Shown: positions 16,882-28,449 of the stretch, in pieces | Layout: each line of letters starts with the position of its first letter | How positions within the stretch are numbered: position 1 is the first letter of the stretch | Source of the DNA: Saccharopolyspora rosea | GTDB taxonomy: Bacteria; Actinomycetota; Actinomycetes; Mycobacteriales; Pseudonocardiaceae | Assembly: GCF_025643595.1 (NCBI RefSeq) | Contig: NZ_CP102826.1 | Span: forward strand, 186,001-250,000 | Length of the DNA: 64,000 bases | Direction of reading: 5' to 3' | The notes under the pieces: model-generated | What the model was told of the DNA's origin: nothing | The model's database searches: none | What the model saw: only the letters and a program-made list of their open reading frames with translations | Translations under genes and position numbers: made by a program

Positions 16882-18576
16882 ATGGGCAGAGCTTCCTCGA
16901 CACCGCGCCGGAAACCCCGGATGCGACGTCGTGTCCTCACCGCGGGAATCGCCCTGGCACTGGCCGCGCTTCCCACCGCATGCGCCCAGTCCCAGCGGGA
17001 CAACGCCGAAGCGCAGGGCGGCACGTTCACCTTCGGAGCCGCCGGCGCACCGGACCTCTTCGACCCGTTCTACGCCTCCGACGGCGAAACCTTCCGCATC
17101 ACCAGGCAGCTCATGGAGGGCCTCGTCGGGTTCAAGCCCGGCACCGCCGACGTCGAACCCCGGCTCGCGCAGAGCTGGCAGCACACCCCGGACGGCCGGA
17201 CGTGGACGTTCCACCTCCGCCAGGGCGTGAAGTTCCACGACGGCACGGACTTCGACGCCGGCGCCGTGTGCGCCAACTTCCAGCGCTGGTACCACCAGAC
17301 CGGCGCCGGGCAGAACAACGCGCTGTCCTACTACTGGATCGAGAACTTCGGCGGATTCGCCGACGGCAAGCAGCCGTCGCTGTTCCAGGGCTGCGACGCG
17401 CCCGACCCGGCCACCGCCGTGGTGCACCTGACCCGCTCGACGTCGAAGTTCCCCGACCTGCTCGCACTGCCGTCGTTCACCATGCAGTCGCCGACCGCGA
17501 TGGACCGCTACCGGGCCGACGACGTGCGGGCGCAGGGCGACAGCTTCGTCTACTCCGACTACGCCCGGCAGCACCCGACGGGCACCGGGCCGTTCCGGTT
17601 CGTCTCCTACGACGAGGGCAACGGGACCGTCAAGCTCGCCCGCAACGACCAGTACTGGGGCCCGAAGGCCAAGGTGGGCGAGGTCGTGTTCCGGATCATC
17701 CCGGACGAGACCGTGCGCAAACAGGAGTTGGAGGCGGGCAGCATCGACGCCTACGACTACCCGAACCCCGCCGACCTCAAGGCGTTGCGGGAAGCCGGGG
17801 ACGACGTCCGGGTGCGGCAGCCGTTCAACATCCTCTACCTGGGCTTCACGCAGAAGAACAACCCGGCGCTGCGCGACCTGCGGGTGCGCCAGGCGATCGC
17901 CTACGCCCTCGACCGGCAGACGCTGGTCAGGGCCAACATGCCGGAAGGTTCCCAGGTGGCCGACGAGTTCTACCCGAACACTGTGGACGGTTACGCCCCG
18001 GACGTGCGCAAGTACCCGCACGATCCGCAGCGGGCGCGGCAACTGCTGGCGGAGGCGGGCGCGTCGAACCTGACGGTCAACTTCTACTGGCCGACCGACG
18101 TCACGCGGCCGTACATGCCGGACCCGCAGGGCATCTTCAACGCGCTGGCCGAGAACCTGCGCCAGGTCGGCATCACCGTCAACCCGGTCAGCAAGCCGTG
18201 GAACGGCGGCTACACCGACGACGTCGACAACGCCAAGGCCGACCTGTTCCTGCTCGGCTGGACCGGCGACTACAACACGCCGGACAACTTCATCGGCACC
18301 TTCTTCGGCACCCCCACCAACCGCTTCTACACCGCGGCCTCGCCGTGGGGCCAGCAGCTCGCCGACCAGCTGCGGGCCGCCGACTCCGAACCGGACGCGA
18401 CCAAGCGCGACGGGATGTACCAGGACATCAACCGGCAGCTGCTGTCGGACTACCTGCCCGCCGTGCCGCTGTCGCACTCGCCGCCGGCGATCGTGACGAG
18501 CCCCCGGGTCAAGGGCCTGGTGCCCTCGCCGCTGACCGCGGAGGAGTTCGCCTCCGTGAGCGTGTCCCGGAAGTAG
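16882..18576 (+). CDS. Peptide ABC transporter substrate-binding lipoprotein
   Basis: A 564-residue extracellular solute-binding protein of family 5 (DppA/OppA type). The leader RKPRMRRRVLTAGIALALAALPTAC ends in a slightly atypical lipobox (PTAC), described in parts; the cysteine would be lipidated. The mature domain shows GGTFTFGAAGAPDLFDPFY, LAQSWQHTPDGRTWTFHLR and LRDLRVRQAIAYALDR. ATG 16882 is chosen (GAGG upstream). First gene of a five-gene importer operon for oligopeptides or similar solutes. Confidence 0.93.
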   Translation: MGRASSTPRRKPRMRRRVLTAGIALALAALPTACAQSQRDNAEAQGGTFTFGAAGAPDLFDPFYASDGETFRITRQLMEGLVGFKPGTADVEPRLAQSWQHTPDGRTWTFHLRQGVKFHDGTDFDAGAVCANFQRWYHQTGAGQNNALSYYWIENFGGFADGKQPSLFQGCDAPDPATAVVHLTRSTSKFPDLLALPSFTMQSPTAMDRYRADDVRAQGDSFVYSDYARQHPTGTGPFRFVSYDEGNGTVKLARNDQYWGPKAKVGEVVFRIIPDETVRKQELEAGSIDAYDYPNPADLKALREAGDDVRVRQPFNILYLGFTQKNNPALRDLRVRQAIAYALDRQTLVRANMPEGSQVADEFYPNTVDGYAPDVRKYPHDPQRARQLLAEAGASNLTVNFYWPTDVTRPYMPDPQGIFNALAENLRQVGITVNPVSKPWNGGYTDDVDNAKADLFLLGWTGDYNTPDNFIGTFFGTPTNRFYTAASPWGQQLADQLRAADSEPDATKRDGMYQDINRQLLSDYLPAVPLSHSPPAIVTSPRVKGLVPSPLTAEEFASVSVSRK

Positions 18577-18630
18577 GACCGCGCGGGTGCGCGCTTGCTC
18601 GCCGGTGGCGCGCTGAGGGAAGGGGGTTGC

Positions 18631-19641
18631 GTGCTCCGCTACACGGTCCGACGGCTGGCGCAGCTGGTGGTCGTCGTCGCGGTGCTGTCGATGCTGCTGT
18701 TCGCCTGGCTGCGCATGCTGCCCGGCGGACCGGTGTCGGCGCTGCTCGGCGACCGCGCCACCCCGCAGGCGCGGGCCAAGCTGGAGGCCGATCTCGGCCT
18801 GGACCAGCCGATCCCGGTGCAGTACTGGAAGTTCGTGCGGCGCGCGGTCACCGGCGACTTCGGCACCTCCACCGGCGTGCAGCGCGGCACCCCGGCGCTG
18901 GAGGTGTTCCTGACCCGGTTCCCCGCGACGATCGAGCTGTCGGTGCTGGCGTTGCTGATCGCGGTCGCGGTGGGCATCCCGCTGGGCTACCTGGCGGCCC
19001 GCAGGCGCGGTCGCTGGTTGGACAACCTGACCATCGGGTGGTCGCTGGTCGGGGTGGCCGTGCCGGTGTTCTTCCTGGCGTTCCTGCTGAAGTTCGTGTT
19101 CGCCGTCGAACTCGGCGTGCTGCCCGCGTCCGGCCGCCAGGACACCGGGATCGACGCCACGCACGTGACCGGCTTCTACATCCTCGACGGACTGCTGACC
19201 CGCGAGTGGGACGCGGCGTGGAACGCGTTCGTGCACCTGGTGCTGCCCGCGGTGGCGCTGTCCACGATCCCGTTCGCGGTGATCTTCCGGATCACCCGGG
19301 CGGCCGTGCTGGACGTGGTGGACGAGGACTACGTGCGCACCGCGCGGGCGAAGGGGTTGGCGGCGATGGTGATCCGGCGCCGCCACATCCTGCACAACGC
19401 CATGCTCCCGGTGGTCACCACGATCGGTCTGCAGACCGGAGCGCTGCTGGCCGGGGCGGTGCTGACCGAGCGGGTGTTCAACATCTCCGGCATCGGCCAG
19501 GCCGTCGCGCTCGGCTTCCAGCGCAAGGACTACCCGGTGCTGCAGGTCGTGGTGCTGGCCGCCGCCGGGGTGTACGTGCTGGTCAACCTGGTCGTGGATC
19601 TCTCGTACGCGCTGATCGACCCCCGACTGCGGACACGGTGA
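18631..19641 (+). CDS. Peptide ABC transporter permease (DppB-like)
   Basis: A 336-residue inner-membrane permease with six predicted helices. The N-terminus YTVRRLAQLVVVVAVLSM is typical, and the cytoplasmic EAA loop is seen around DEDYVRTARAKGLAAMVIRRRHILHNA. GTG 18631 follows GAGGGAAGGGGG. It pairs with the next permease to form the transmembrane channel. Confidence 0.94.
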   Translation: MLRYTVRRLAQLVVVVAVLSMLLFAWLRMLPGGPVSALLGDRATPQARAKLEADLGLDQPIPVQYWKFVRRAVTGDFGTSTGVQRGTPALEVFLTRFPATIELSVLALLIAVAVGIPLGYLAARRRGRWLDNLTIGWSLVGVAVPVFFLAFLLKFVFAVELGVLPASGRQDTGIDATHVTGFYILDGLLTREWDAAWNAFVHLVLPAVALSTIPFAVIFRITRAAVLDVVDEDYVRTARAKGLAAMVIRRRHILHNAMLPVVTTIGLQTGALLAGAVLTERVFNISGIGQAVALGFQRKDYPVLQVVVLAAAGVYVLVNLVVDLSYALIDPRLRTR

Positions 19642-19645
19642 GGGC

Positions 19646-20575
19646 ATGGTGGGCAACACTCGTCGCAGAGCGCGGATCGACGCGCTGGCCGAGGCGTCGG
19701 ACGGCGGCGTGAGCCTGGCGGCGTCGGCGTGGCGGCGGCTGCGCCGCAGCCCGGTGTTCCTGATCGGCGCGTCGATCATCGTCGTGTTCGTGCTGCTGGC
19801 GCTGCTCGCCCCGGTGCTGGCGCCGCACGACCCGGCGCAGCGCCTGCTGGACGCCCAGGTGTCGCGGGCGGACAACACGATTCCGCCGCCGCAGCCCGGG
19901 TTCCCGCTCGGCGGCGACCAGTACGGGCGCGACCTGTTCTCCCGGCTGCTGCTGGGTTCCCAGCAGACGTTGCTGGTCGCCGTGCTGGCCACGGTGATCG
20001 GACTGGGCGGCGGGCTGGTGCTGGGCGTCCTGGCGGGCGCCTTCGCCGGGTGGGTGGACGCGGTGGTGATGCGGATCGTCGACGTCCTGCTGTCGATCCC
20101 GTCGCTGCTGCTGGCGGTGTCGATCGGCGCGCTGTTCGCGAACCAGACGCAGTTCACCGTGATCCTGGCGGTCGCGATCGTGCAGATCCCGATCTTCGGG
20201 CGGCTGCTGCGCGGCACCATGCTCGCCCAGCGGGCCAGCGACCACGTGCTCGCGGCGCGGGCGTTGGGCGTCAAGGAGCGGTCGGTGGTGTTCCGGCACA
20301 TGCTGCCCAACGCGCTCGGCCCGGTGATCGTGCAAGCCACGCTGGGTCTCGCGGTGGCGATCATCGACGCGGCGGCGCTGTCGTTCCTCGGGCTCGGCGC
20401 GGCGGACGACTCGGTGCCGGAGTGGGGCCAGATGCTCGGCGGGGCGCAGAACGTCATCGACTCGCACCCGCAGCTGGCGTTCTGGCCCGCCGGGTGCATC
20501 GTCCTCGTCGCCCTCGGCTTCACGTTGGTGGGCGAGTCGCTGCGCGACGCCCTGGACCCGAAACAGCGGCGGTGA
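19646..20575 (+). CDS. Peptide ABC transporter permease (DppC-like)
   Basis: A 309-residue permease with an N-terminal OppC/DppC segment (AWRRLRRSPVFLIGASIIVVFVLLALLAPV, given for position about 24-53) and the FPLGGDQYGRDLFSRLL signature. The EAA loop is ASDHVLAARALGVKERSVVFRHMLPNA. It lies 4 nt after the DppB-like gene and 11 nt before the first ATPase gene. Confidence 0.94.
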   Translation: MVGNTRRRARIDALAEASDGGVSLAASAWRRLRRSPVFLIGASIIVVFVLLALLAPVLAPHDPAQRLLDAQVSRADNTIPPPQPGFPLGGDQYGRDLFSRLLLGSQQTLLVAVLATVIGLGGGLVLGVLAGAFAGWVDAVVMRIVDVLLSIPSLLLAVSIGALFANQTQFTVILAVAIVQIPIFGRLLRGTMLAQRASDHVLAARALGVKERSVVFRHMLPNALGPVIVQATLGLAVAIIDAAALSFLGLGAADDSVPEWGQMLGGAQNVIDSHPQLAFWPAGCIVLVALGFTLVGESLRDALDPKQRR

Positions 20576-20586
20576 CGGAGGCGCGC

Positions 20587-21606
20587 ATGGCACTGCTGGA
20601 AGTCCGCGACCTGTCGGTGGTCTTCGCCCGCCGCGGCGAACCGCCGGTCACCGCGGTGGACGGGATCTCCTTCGACGTCGAACCCGGCCGCACGGTCGGG
20701 CTGGTCGGCGAGTCCGGCTGCGGCAAGTCCGTGACCTCGCTGGCGATCATGGGCCTGCTGCCGCCGCGCGGCGCCGAGGTGTCCGGGTCGGTCCGCTTCG
20801 ACGGCACCGAGCTGCTGGGGCTGCCGCAGCGGGAACTGGACCAGCGCCGCGGCCGGGACCTGGGCATGGTGTTCCAGGACCCGTTGACCTCGTTGAACCC
20901 GGTGGTGCCGATCGGGTTGCAGGTCGCCGAGGTGATCGAACGGCACCGCGGGACGCGGCGCCGGGCGGCGATGTCCGAGGCCCGCGGGCTGCTGCGGCGC
21001 GTCGGCATCCCGGACCCCGACCGGCGGCTGAAGGAGTACCCGCACCAGCTGTCCGGCGGTATGCGGCAGCGCGCGCTGATCGCGATGGCGCTGGCCTGCC
21101 GCCCCCGGCTGCTCATCGCTGACGAGCCGACCACCGCGCTGGACGTGACGATCCAGGCGCAGATCCTGCGGTTGCTGGCCGCCCTGGTCGCGGAGACCGG
21201 CACCGCGCTGATCATGATCACGCACGACCTGGGCGTGGTGGCCGGGCTGTGCGACGAGGTCAACGTGCTGTACGCGGGCCGGGTGGTGGAACGGGCCGGT
21301 CGGCACGAGCTGTTCGCCCGCCCCCGGCACCCCTACACCGCCGGGCTGCTGTCCTCGATCCCGCGCCTGGACGTGCCGCGCGGGCAGCGCCTGACGCCGA
21401 TCCGGGGCTCGGTGGCCGACAACATCCCGTGGGACGCGGGGTGCGCGTTCTGCCCGCGCTGCCCGAACGCGCTGGACGTGTGCGACCAGCGGCCGCCGGA
21501 ACCGGGCGTCGACGGTGCCGGGCGGCTGCTGCGCTGCCACAACCCGGTGCGCCAGACGTCCCCCGTCCAGACCTCCCCCGACGAACGCAGGAGGCGTCAT
21601 GGGTGA
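20587..21606 (+). CDS. Peptide ABC transporter ATP-binding protein (DppD-like)
   Basis: A 339-residue ATPase. Walker A is GESGCGKS, the signature is [15 protein letters not shown], Walker B is [12 protein letters not shown], and the H-loop is MITHDLGVV. The C-terminal oligopeptide/dipeptide module has the cysteine cluster [14 protein letters not shown] that in homologues can bind an Fe-S cluster. It overlaps the following ATPase gene by 8 nt. Confidence 0.95.
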   Translation: MALLEVRDLSVVFARRGEPPVTAVDGISFDVEPGRTVGLVGESGCGKSVTSLAIMGLLPPRGAEVSGSVRFDGTELLGLPQRELDQRRGRDLGMVFQDPLTSLNPVVPIGLQVAEVIERHRGTRRRAAMSEARGLLRRVGIPDPDRRLKEYPHQLSGGMRQRALIAMALACRPRLLIADEPTTALDVTIQAQILRLLAALVAETGTALIMITHDLGVVAGLCDEVNVLYAGRVVERAGRHELFARPRHPYTAGLLSSIPRLDVPRGQRLTPIRGSVADNIPWDAGCAFCPRCPNALDVCDQRPPEPGVDGAGRLLRCHNPVRQTSPVQTSPDERRRRHG

Positions 21607-22657
21607 ACCCGTTCCCGCCGCGGCCCCGGCGGTGGCGCAGCCCCTGGTCGAGGCCGAGGAACTCGCCGTGCACTTCCCGATCAAGCGGGGCGTGGTGTTC
21701 GACCGCACGGTCGGCCACGTGCGCGCGGTCGACGGCGTGTCGTTCCGGATCGGGCGCGGGGAGACCTACGGGCTGGTCGGCGAGTCCGGCTGCGGCAAGT
21801 CGACGCTGGGGCGGGCGGTGCTCCGGCTGGAGCGGCCCACGGCGGGCCGGGTCACCTTCGACGGCGTGGACCTGTCCGGCATGAAGGGCGAGCCGCTGCG
21901 CCGGATGCGCCGGCGCATGCAGATGGTGTTCCAGGACCCGCTGTCCTCCCTGGACCCGCGGCAGTCGGTCAGATCGCTGCTGGTGGAGGGCATGCGCGCG
22001 CACGGCCTCGACGACGGGGCCGAACAGCGGCGGCTGCGGGAACTGCTCGCGGCCGTCGGGCTGCCCACGACCGCGCTGCGCAAGTACCCGCACGAGTTCT
22101 CCGGCGGCCAGCGCCAGCGCATCGGCATCGCGCGGGCGCTGTCGGTCGGGCCGGACCTGGTGGTCGCCGACGAACCGGTGTCCGCGCTGGACGTCTCCGT
22201 GCAGGCCCAGGTGCTCAACCTGCTGGCGGACCTGCAGGCCGATTACCGGCTGACCTACCTGGTCATCGCGCACGACCTGGCGGTGGTCCGGCACATCGCC
22301 GACCGCGTCGGCGTGATGTACCTCGGCGGGATCGTGGAGGAGGCCGGGGCGGACGTGCTCTACGACGAGCCGCTGCACCCGTACTCGCGCGCGCTGCTGT
22401 CGGCCGTGCCGGTGCCGGACCCGGTGACCGAGGACGAGCGGGAGCAGATCCTGCTCTCCGGCGACCTGCCCTCACCCGCCGCGCCGCCGCGCGGCTGCCG
22501 CTTCCACACGCGGTGCCCGTGGCGGCAGGAGTCGCGCTGCGGCACCGAACGCCCGGCGCTGCGCGAGATCTCCCCGGGCCACCGCGTCGCCTGCCACTAC
22601 GCCGAGGACATCCGCGACGGGCGGTTGCGACCGGCCGTCGCCTCGGCCCGATCGTGA
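21599..22657 (+). CDS. Peptide ABC transporter ATP-binding protein (DppF-like)
   Basis: A 352-residue ATPase, second half of the heterodimer. Walker [10 protein letters not shown], signature [15 protein letters not shown], Walker [14 protein letters not shown]-loop VIAHDLAVV. The C-terminus has [18 protein letters not shown] 21599 follows AGGAGGCGTC. Last gene of the importer operon. Confidence 0.95.
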   Translation: MGEPVPAAAPAVAQPLVEAEELAVHFPIKRGVVFDRTVGHVRAVDGVSFRIGRGETYGLVGESGCGKSTLGRAVLRLERPTAGRVTFDGVDLSGMKGEPLRRMRRRMQMVFQDPLSSLDPRQSVRSLLVEGMRAHGLDDGAEQRRLRELLAAVGLPTTALRKYPHEFSGGQRQRIGIARALSVGPDLVVADEPVSALDVSVQAQVLNLLADLQADYRLTYLVIAHDLAVVRHIADRVGVMYLGGIVEEAGADVLYDEPLHPYSRALLSAVPVPDPVTEDEREQILLSGDLPSPAAPPRGCRFHTRCPWRQESRCGTERPALREISPGHRVACHYAEDIRDGRLRPAVASARS

Positions 22658-22705
22658 AGATCGTCGTACGCTGCCGCACGCCGGCGACGACGAAACGGAG
22701 GAGCA

Positions 22706-22888
22706 GTGAGGTACAGCAGCGCAGCCCGATGCACTGCGTGCGAACACCGCGCGATCCTGGAGCGCAGGGTCGCCGATCGCCTGGTCGCGGAGTCGGGGCG
22801 GATCCTGGTCCGCTACGACTGCCCGGCGGGCTACGGCGTGCACGTCGCCAACCCCAACTTCGAACACCGCGGCAGCCGGGTGGTCTAG
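22706..22888 (+). CDS. Small CxxC protein, hypothetical
   Basis: A 60-residue basic protein starting at GTG after ACGGAGGAGCA, a strong ribosome site. It has one C-x-x-C (ARCTACEHRA) and a third cysteine (RYDCPAGYG), so it may bind zinc. I recall similar short ORFs as unnamed hypotheticals in actinobacteria but cannot name a family. It may be transcribed as a tail of the importer operon (48-nt gap) and ends at the stop codon of the convergent glycosidase-like gene. Confidence 0.65.
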   Translation: MRYSSAARCTACEHRAILERRVADRLVAESGRILVRYDCPAGYGVHVANPNFEHRGSRVV

Positions 22889-24523
22889 CTACTTCGGTGC
22901 GTGGTCCTGGGCCCAGGCGCAGATCGCGGCGACTTCGTCGGCGTGGCAGGGCAGGGTGTCGTCGGCGATGCCGACCACCGGGATGTGGCCCTCGCGCTCG
23001 ACGTCGGCCGGGCGGTGCACGAAGCCCTTCTCGTGCACGCCGGTGCTGCCGGGCCCGGGAGTCCCCTCCGCGAGGTGGCCCGTGGTGCGCGCGTAGCGCG
23101 TCAGGACGCGGGGTTTGCGCAGGTCGCGGTCGGCGCCGAACCACTGCTGGCTGAGCGGGAACACCGCCGACAGCGCGTCCCACCAGCCCTCGGTGGCCAG
23201 CACCAGTCCCGGGTGGCGGCGCTGCAGCTCGGCGGCGAGCCGCCGGTAGCCGTCGACGACCTCGTGGCGCGGGTCGTTGAACCAGTAGCCCAGCGTGTCC
23301 AGGAACGCCGCGTCGACGCCGAAGTCCCGGACCGCCGCCGAGATCGACTCCACCAGGTGCTCCCGGAAGGTCGGCTCGCCCGGGTTGAGGAAGACCTGGT
23401 CGCCCTCGCCGACCCGGTCGCCGTCCCAGTCCGGCCGGTTGAGCAGTTCGGCGTACCGGTCGGTGTCGTTGCGCAGCACCGAGCGCTCCCACGACGGGTA
23501 CTGCACGACGTTCACCCCGTGGCCGCCGAACATCGGCATCAGCCGGACGCCGAGCCGGTGCGCGGTGCTCGCCAGCGCGGCGAAGCCGTCCGCCCCACCG
23601 AGGTCGGGGCCGGGCCGGTACTGCGGGTACCGGTAGTAGTAGCGGCCCTCCCAGCCGGGCACGTAGGCGAGGACCGCCCGCGGGTCGATGTGCCGCGAGA
23701 CGAACCGCAGCGCCTCGGCCATCTGCGCGAACGTGTTGAACACGTATCCCGTCCAGTGCTGCCCGTGCAGCGTCACGACCAGCGCGATGTCGCGCAGCCA
23801 GGCGGGCACGTCCGGGCGTTCCGACCACGGCACCAGGCCGTGGGCGCCCTCGACGAACGACAGGTGGTCGTCGAGGTCGGCGTCGGCGGTCCGCTCGGTG
23901 GCGCCCAGCCGCAGCCGGACCGGCGGCATCCGGTAGGTCGTCGAGCGCGCCGTCGCGCACGGCACGTGCACCAGTTCCACGATCGGCAGCGGTGCGTACG
24001 GCGGCTGGTGGACGTGCAGGATCTGCCTGCGGACCATCGGGTCGCGCACGCTGAGCACCACTTCGCCGTCACCGGCGGCGACCCACGGCGTCGCCCAGTC
24101 CGGCCCGGGGTACTCCAGCTGGAACCGCTGCCCGCGGACCCCGTGCGCCCAGCCGCGGCCGGTGTTCGGCGCCCACCACCCGGCGGCCAGCGCCGCCTCC
24201 GGCAGGCCGGTGAGCAGCAGCTTCACCGCCTTGATCGGCTCTTCGTGCCGGACGTTGACCACCCACTCCAGCACCCCGGAGTCGCGGCTGACCTCGACGT
24301 CGACCTCGCCGACGTCCACGGTCCGCTGCCGACCGAACAACGCGTACCCGTCGGCGTGCACGTGCACCCGGTCCGCCTCGCGCACCCGGGTCCGCTCGGC
24401 GTCGATGCCGTAGCCGTCGACCGTGGTGAAGACCTGCAGCGCCCACCGCACACCGGGGGCGCCGGGCACGGGGAAGTACGGGTCGCGGGGGTCGAAGCTG
24501 AGGTCGGTGTCGATGAGGGCCAC
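22889..24523 (-). CDS. Glycoside hydrolase-like TIM-barrel protein
   Basis: A 544-residue protein without signal peptide. Residues 1-210 are a beta-rich domain; residues about 230-544 look like a TIM barrel of the alpha-amylase/melibiase type (YVPGWEGRYYYRYPQY, GVRLMPMFGGHGVN, AAFLDTLGYWFNDP, LVLATEGWWDAL). The Asp in FLDTLGYW and the Glu in LATEGWWD are in places where such enzymes carry the nucleophile and acid. Specific family (DUF6259-like is a guess) and substrate are not determined. It lies 20 nt after a 70-codon gene on the same strand. Confidence 0.65.
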   Translation of the reverse strand: MALIDTDLSFDPRDPYFPVPGAPGVRWALQVFTTVDGYGIDAERTRVREADRVHVHADGYALFGRQRTVDVGEVDVEVSRDSGVLEWVVNVRHEEPIKAVKLLLTGLPEAALAAGWWAPNTGRGWAHGVRGQRFQLEYPGPDWATPWVAAGDGEVVLSVRDPMVRRQILHVHQPPYAPLPIVELVHVPCATARSTTYRMPPVRLRLGATERTADADLDDHLSFVEGAHGLVPWSERPDVPAWLRDIALVVTLHGQHWTGYVFNTFAQMAEALRFVSRHIDPRAVLAYVPGWEGRYYYRYPQYRPGPDLGGADGFAALASTAHRLGVRLMPMFGGHGVNVVQYPSWERSVLRNDTDRYAELLNRPDWDGDRVGEGDQVFLNPGEPTFREHLVESISAAVRDFGVDAAFLDTLGYWFNDPRHEVVDGYRRLAAELQRRHPGLVLATEGWWDALSAVFPLSQQWFGADRDLRKPRVLTRYARTTGHLAEGTPGPGSTGVHEKGFVHRPADVEREGHIPVVGIADDTLPCHADEVAAICAWAQDHAPK

Positions 24524-24543
24524 GGTTCCGCCTCCGGGGGTCG

Positions 24544-24756
24544 CTACCGGGCCGTCGCGTGGTCCGCGGCCGTGTCCAGCAGGTGGGCGAGCGCGTCGGC
24601 CTCGTCCGGGGTGAGCACCGTGGTGTCCCCAGGAGGCAGCACCAGCGCCACGCGGTCGCCCACGACGAGGACCGTCACGGTCCGATCATTCGCGTCCGGC
24701 GCGGAGCACGGTATCCGCCAACGGAGCTGTTCGGTCGGGTCCTCGGTCGGCCACAT
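24544..24756 (-). CDS. Small acidic protein, hypothetical
   Basis: A 70-residue protein from ATG 24756, preceded by GCGAGGTGGAC. The sequence VTVLVVGDRVALVLPPGDT suggests a small beta domain, and a C-terminal helix is acidic (LTPDEADALAHLLDTAADHA). It lies 20 nt upstream of the glycosidase-like gene, in the same orientation and probably the same transcript. No family recognised. Confidence 0.6.
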   Translation of the reverse strand: MWPTEDPTEQLRWRIPCSAPDANDRTVTVLVVGDRVALVLPPGDTTVLTPDEADALAHLLDTAADHATAR

Positions 24757-25218
24757 GTCCACCTCGCACGGCTGCGGTCCCGGCCGACTGAACCCCGCCC
24801 GGGGGCGGGCTTCAAGCTCGCTCGCTCGATCAGGTGGAATATGCCGGTTCCTGCTTGCGCGTTCGCCGGATCGAAGGAGAGCGACCGGGCCCCCGACGTG
24901 CCCCCGTCGCTTCCGGCCGCCCTCCTCGCCGACCCCCAGAGGTGTCGCGCCGAGCCATCCCGCATGCCGCGACACTGCGAGTCTGCGTGCCGGGAGGAAT
25001 TCGCACTACCGTCTTTGGTCGGGTGGGTTTCCGACGTTCGCGATCCGGCTCGCGCGGCGGTGACCAGCGCGGACGGGGCAAAGCGGGTGCCCGGAGGTGT
25101 CCGGTCTCACGCGAAGCCCGTCATCCGGCACGTCGGTCGGCTCACCCATCCGTACCCTGGCCGGTACCGGGACGGCACAACGCCGGGCCGACGCGAGGTC
25201 GAACAGGGCGAAGTGAGC
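24757..25218. other. 460-bp divergent intergenic region
   Basis: Separates the divergent small acidic protein and DedA genes, so must contain both promoters. I see no clear -10/-35 pair, palindrome or RNA gene in it, and the open frames lack coding character. Confidence 0.4.
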
Positions 25219-25866
25219 ATGATTGAGTGGTTGCAGACGATCCCCGCCGGAGTGATCTACCTGGTGGTCGGGCTGATCATCGGGTTGGAGAGTGTGGGGA
25301 TCCCGCTCCCCGGCGAGATCATGCTCGTCAGCGCGGGAGTGGCGGCCTCGCAGGACATCGTCAACCCGATCGCGCTGGGCTGCGTCGCCGCGTTCGGCGC
25401 GATCGTCGGCGATTCGATCGGCTACGCCATCGGCCGCCGCTACGGGCGGGCGCTGCTGGCCTGGCTGGGTCGCAAGATGCCCAAGCACTTCGGTCCCAAG
25501 CCGGTCGGGGAGGCGGAGAAGGCGTTCGACCGCTGGGGCGCGTGGGCGGTGTTCGGCGGCCGGTTCGTGGCGCTGCTGCGCATCCTGGCCGGACCGCTGG
25601 CGGGCATCCTCGGCATGCCCTACCCGAAGTTCCTGATCGCCAACGCCACGGGCGGCATCGTCTGGGCCGGTGTGGTGACCACCGTGGCCTACGTGTTCGG
25701 CCTGGTCGCCGAGGCGTGGATCCACCGGTTCTCGTGGCTGGCGCTGATCGTCACCGTGCTCATCGGCGGGCTGATCGTCTACGTGGTCAAGCGCCGCGCC
25801 CGCAAGTCGGCCGCCGCCGAAGAAGCGGCCGCGGCCGAGTCGGAGACCGAGACCCCGGTGCGCTGA
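25219..25866 (+). CDS. DedA family membrane protein
   Basis: A 215-residue integral membrane protein of the DedA/VTT superfamily (lipid flippase or scramblase-related, needed for envelope homeostasis). Signature parts are ESVGIPLPGEIML, GDSIGYAIGRRYGRALL, FGGRFVALLRILAGPLAGILGMPY and ATGGIVWA. Four to five hydrophobic segments, then a charged tail (KRRARKSAAAEE). ATG 25219; an in-frame GTG at 25213 is an alternative start. Confidence 0.92.
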   Translation: MIEWLQTIPAGVIYLVVGLIIGLESVGIPLPGEIMLVSAGVAASQDIVNPIALGCVAAFGAIVGDSIGYAIGRRYGRALLAWLGRKMPKHFGPKPVGEAEKAFDRWGAWAVFGGRFVALLRILAGPLAGILGMPYPKFLIANATGGIVWAGVVTTVAYVFGLVAEAWIHRFSWLALIVTVLIGGLIVYVVKRRARKSAAAEEAAAAESETETPVR

Positions 25867-25882
25867 GGCGTTCGTCCGCGCC

Positions 25883-25932
25883 GTGCGTGGCGGTGCCGGC
25901 CGCTGCGGTTCAGCCGCCGGCACCGCCCGCAC
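25883..25932. terminator. Bidirectional hairpin between dedA-type gene and leuA
   Basis: Long imperfect hairpin (arms about 18 nt, 25883-25900 and 25915-25932) between the convergent DedA and leuA genes. The left arm resembles the GTGGCGGTGCCGG motif in the intergenic repeat at 49.6 kb. Confidence 0.65.
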
Positions 25933-25953
25933 GACGAGTCGGAAGGGGCGGGT

Positions 25954-27846
<1,893 letters not shown>

Positions 27847-27864
<18 letters not shown>

Positions 27865-27891
27865 GCGGCGAAGCAGGAGAACGCGAGCCAC
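27847..27891 (-). CDS. leuA leader peptide (VARVLLLRRRDGVS)
   Basis: A 14-codon ORF from GTG 27891 to TAG 27847, 75 nt upstream of leuA, with three successive Leu codons (CTC CTG CTT). The frame is open further up and includes two more Leu codons (SLGLVARV), so the true start may be earlier. Leader-peptide control of leuA is known in actinobacteria; translation of this one is inferred. Confidence 0.6.
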
Positions 27892-28009
27892 GAGGCCCAG
27901 GCTAACCGCACCGACCGCCCGGGATGCAAGCGCCCTTCCCACATGGCGGGAGCATCCGCTGCTACCAGCTGGTAGTTCTGCGGCCGATCTCGTGCCACAC
28001 TTGACGTTC

Positions 28010-28363
28010 GTGACCGAAGAAGCCGGCGGTTCCATGACGGGCGCGCACCGGCGCCGTTCGTTCGACGTGCGCCGTGCCCGCGCCCGGGTGGTGGGCACGC
28101 TCACCGCGGTGGTGCGTTGGGTCGGCACGCTGTTCGCGGCGCTGCTCGCCGTGCACGTGGTGCTGACGGTCGGCGGAGCGAACCCGGACAACGGGATCAC
28201 GCGTTTCGTGGCCCGCTGGGCGGAACCGCTCGCGCTGGGTTTCCAGGACCTGTTCACCCCGGCCGACCCGAAGCTCGCGGTGCTGGTGAACTACGGCATC
28301 GCGGCGCTGTTCTGGCTGTTCGCCACGTCGCTGGCCACCCGCGTGCTGCGGGCGCTGATGTGA
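28010..28363 (+). CDS. Small membrane protein, hypothetical
   Basis: A 117-residue protein with an Arg-rich N-terminus (GAHRRRSFDVRRARARV) and two or three hydrophobic helices (about 35-58 and 90-113). GTG 28010 is preferred; GTG 27992 and ATG 28034 are in frame. It diverges from leuA and resembles unnamed small membrane proteins conserved next to leuA in actinomycetes, which is a recollection, not a search. Function unknown. Confidence 0.6.
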   Translation: MTEEAGGSMTGAHRRRSFDVRRARARVVGTLTAVVRWVGTLFAALLAVHVVLTVGGANPDNGITRFVARWAEPLALGFQDLFTPADPKLAVLVNYGIAALFWLFATSLATRVLRALM

Positions 28364-28449
28364 TCGACCCCAAGGTGTGACGCCGACGGCGAACGGCGGT
28401 TCCTCGCGCGTGGGCGGGTGACACTGGACGGCGAGTCCAGCCGCTCGGC

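Noticed and set aside
16846-21708. A 1620-codon open frame on the minus strand opposite the peptide importer operon
   Set aside because: It is a GC-skew shadow. The plus strand carries five genes with clear motifs and ribosome sites; the antisense product is low-complexity Arg/His/Gln-rich sequence with no domain.
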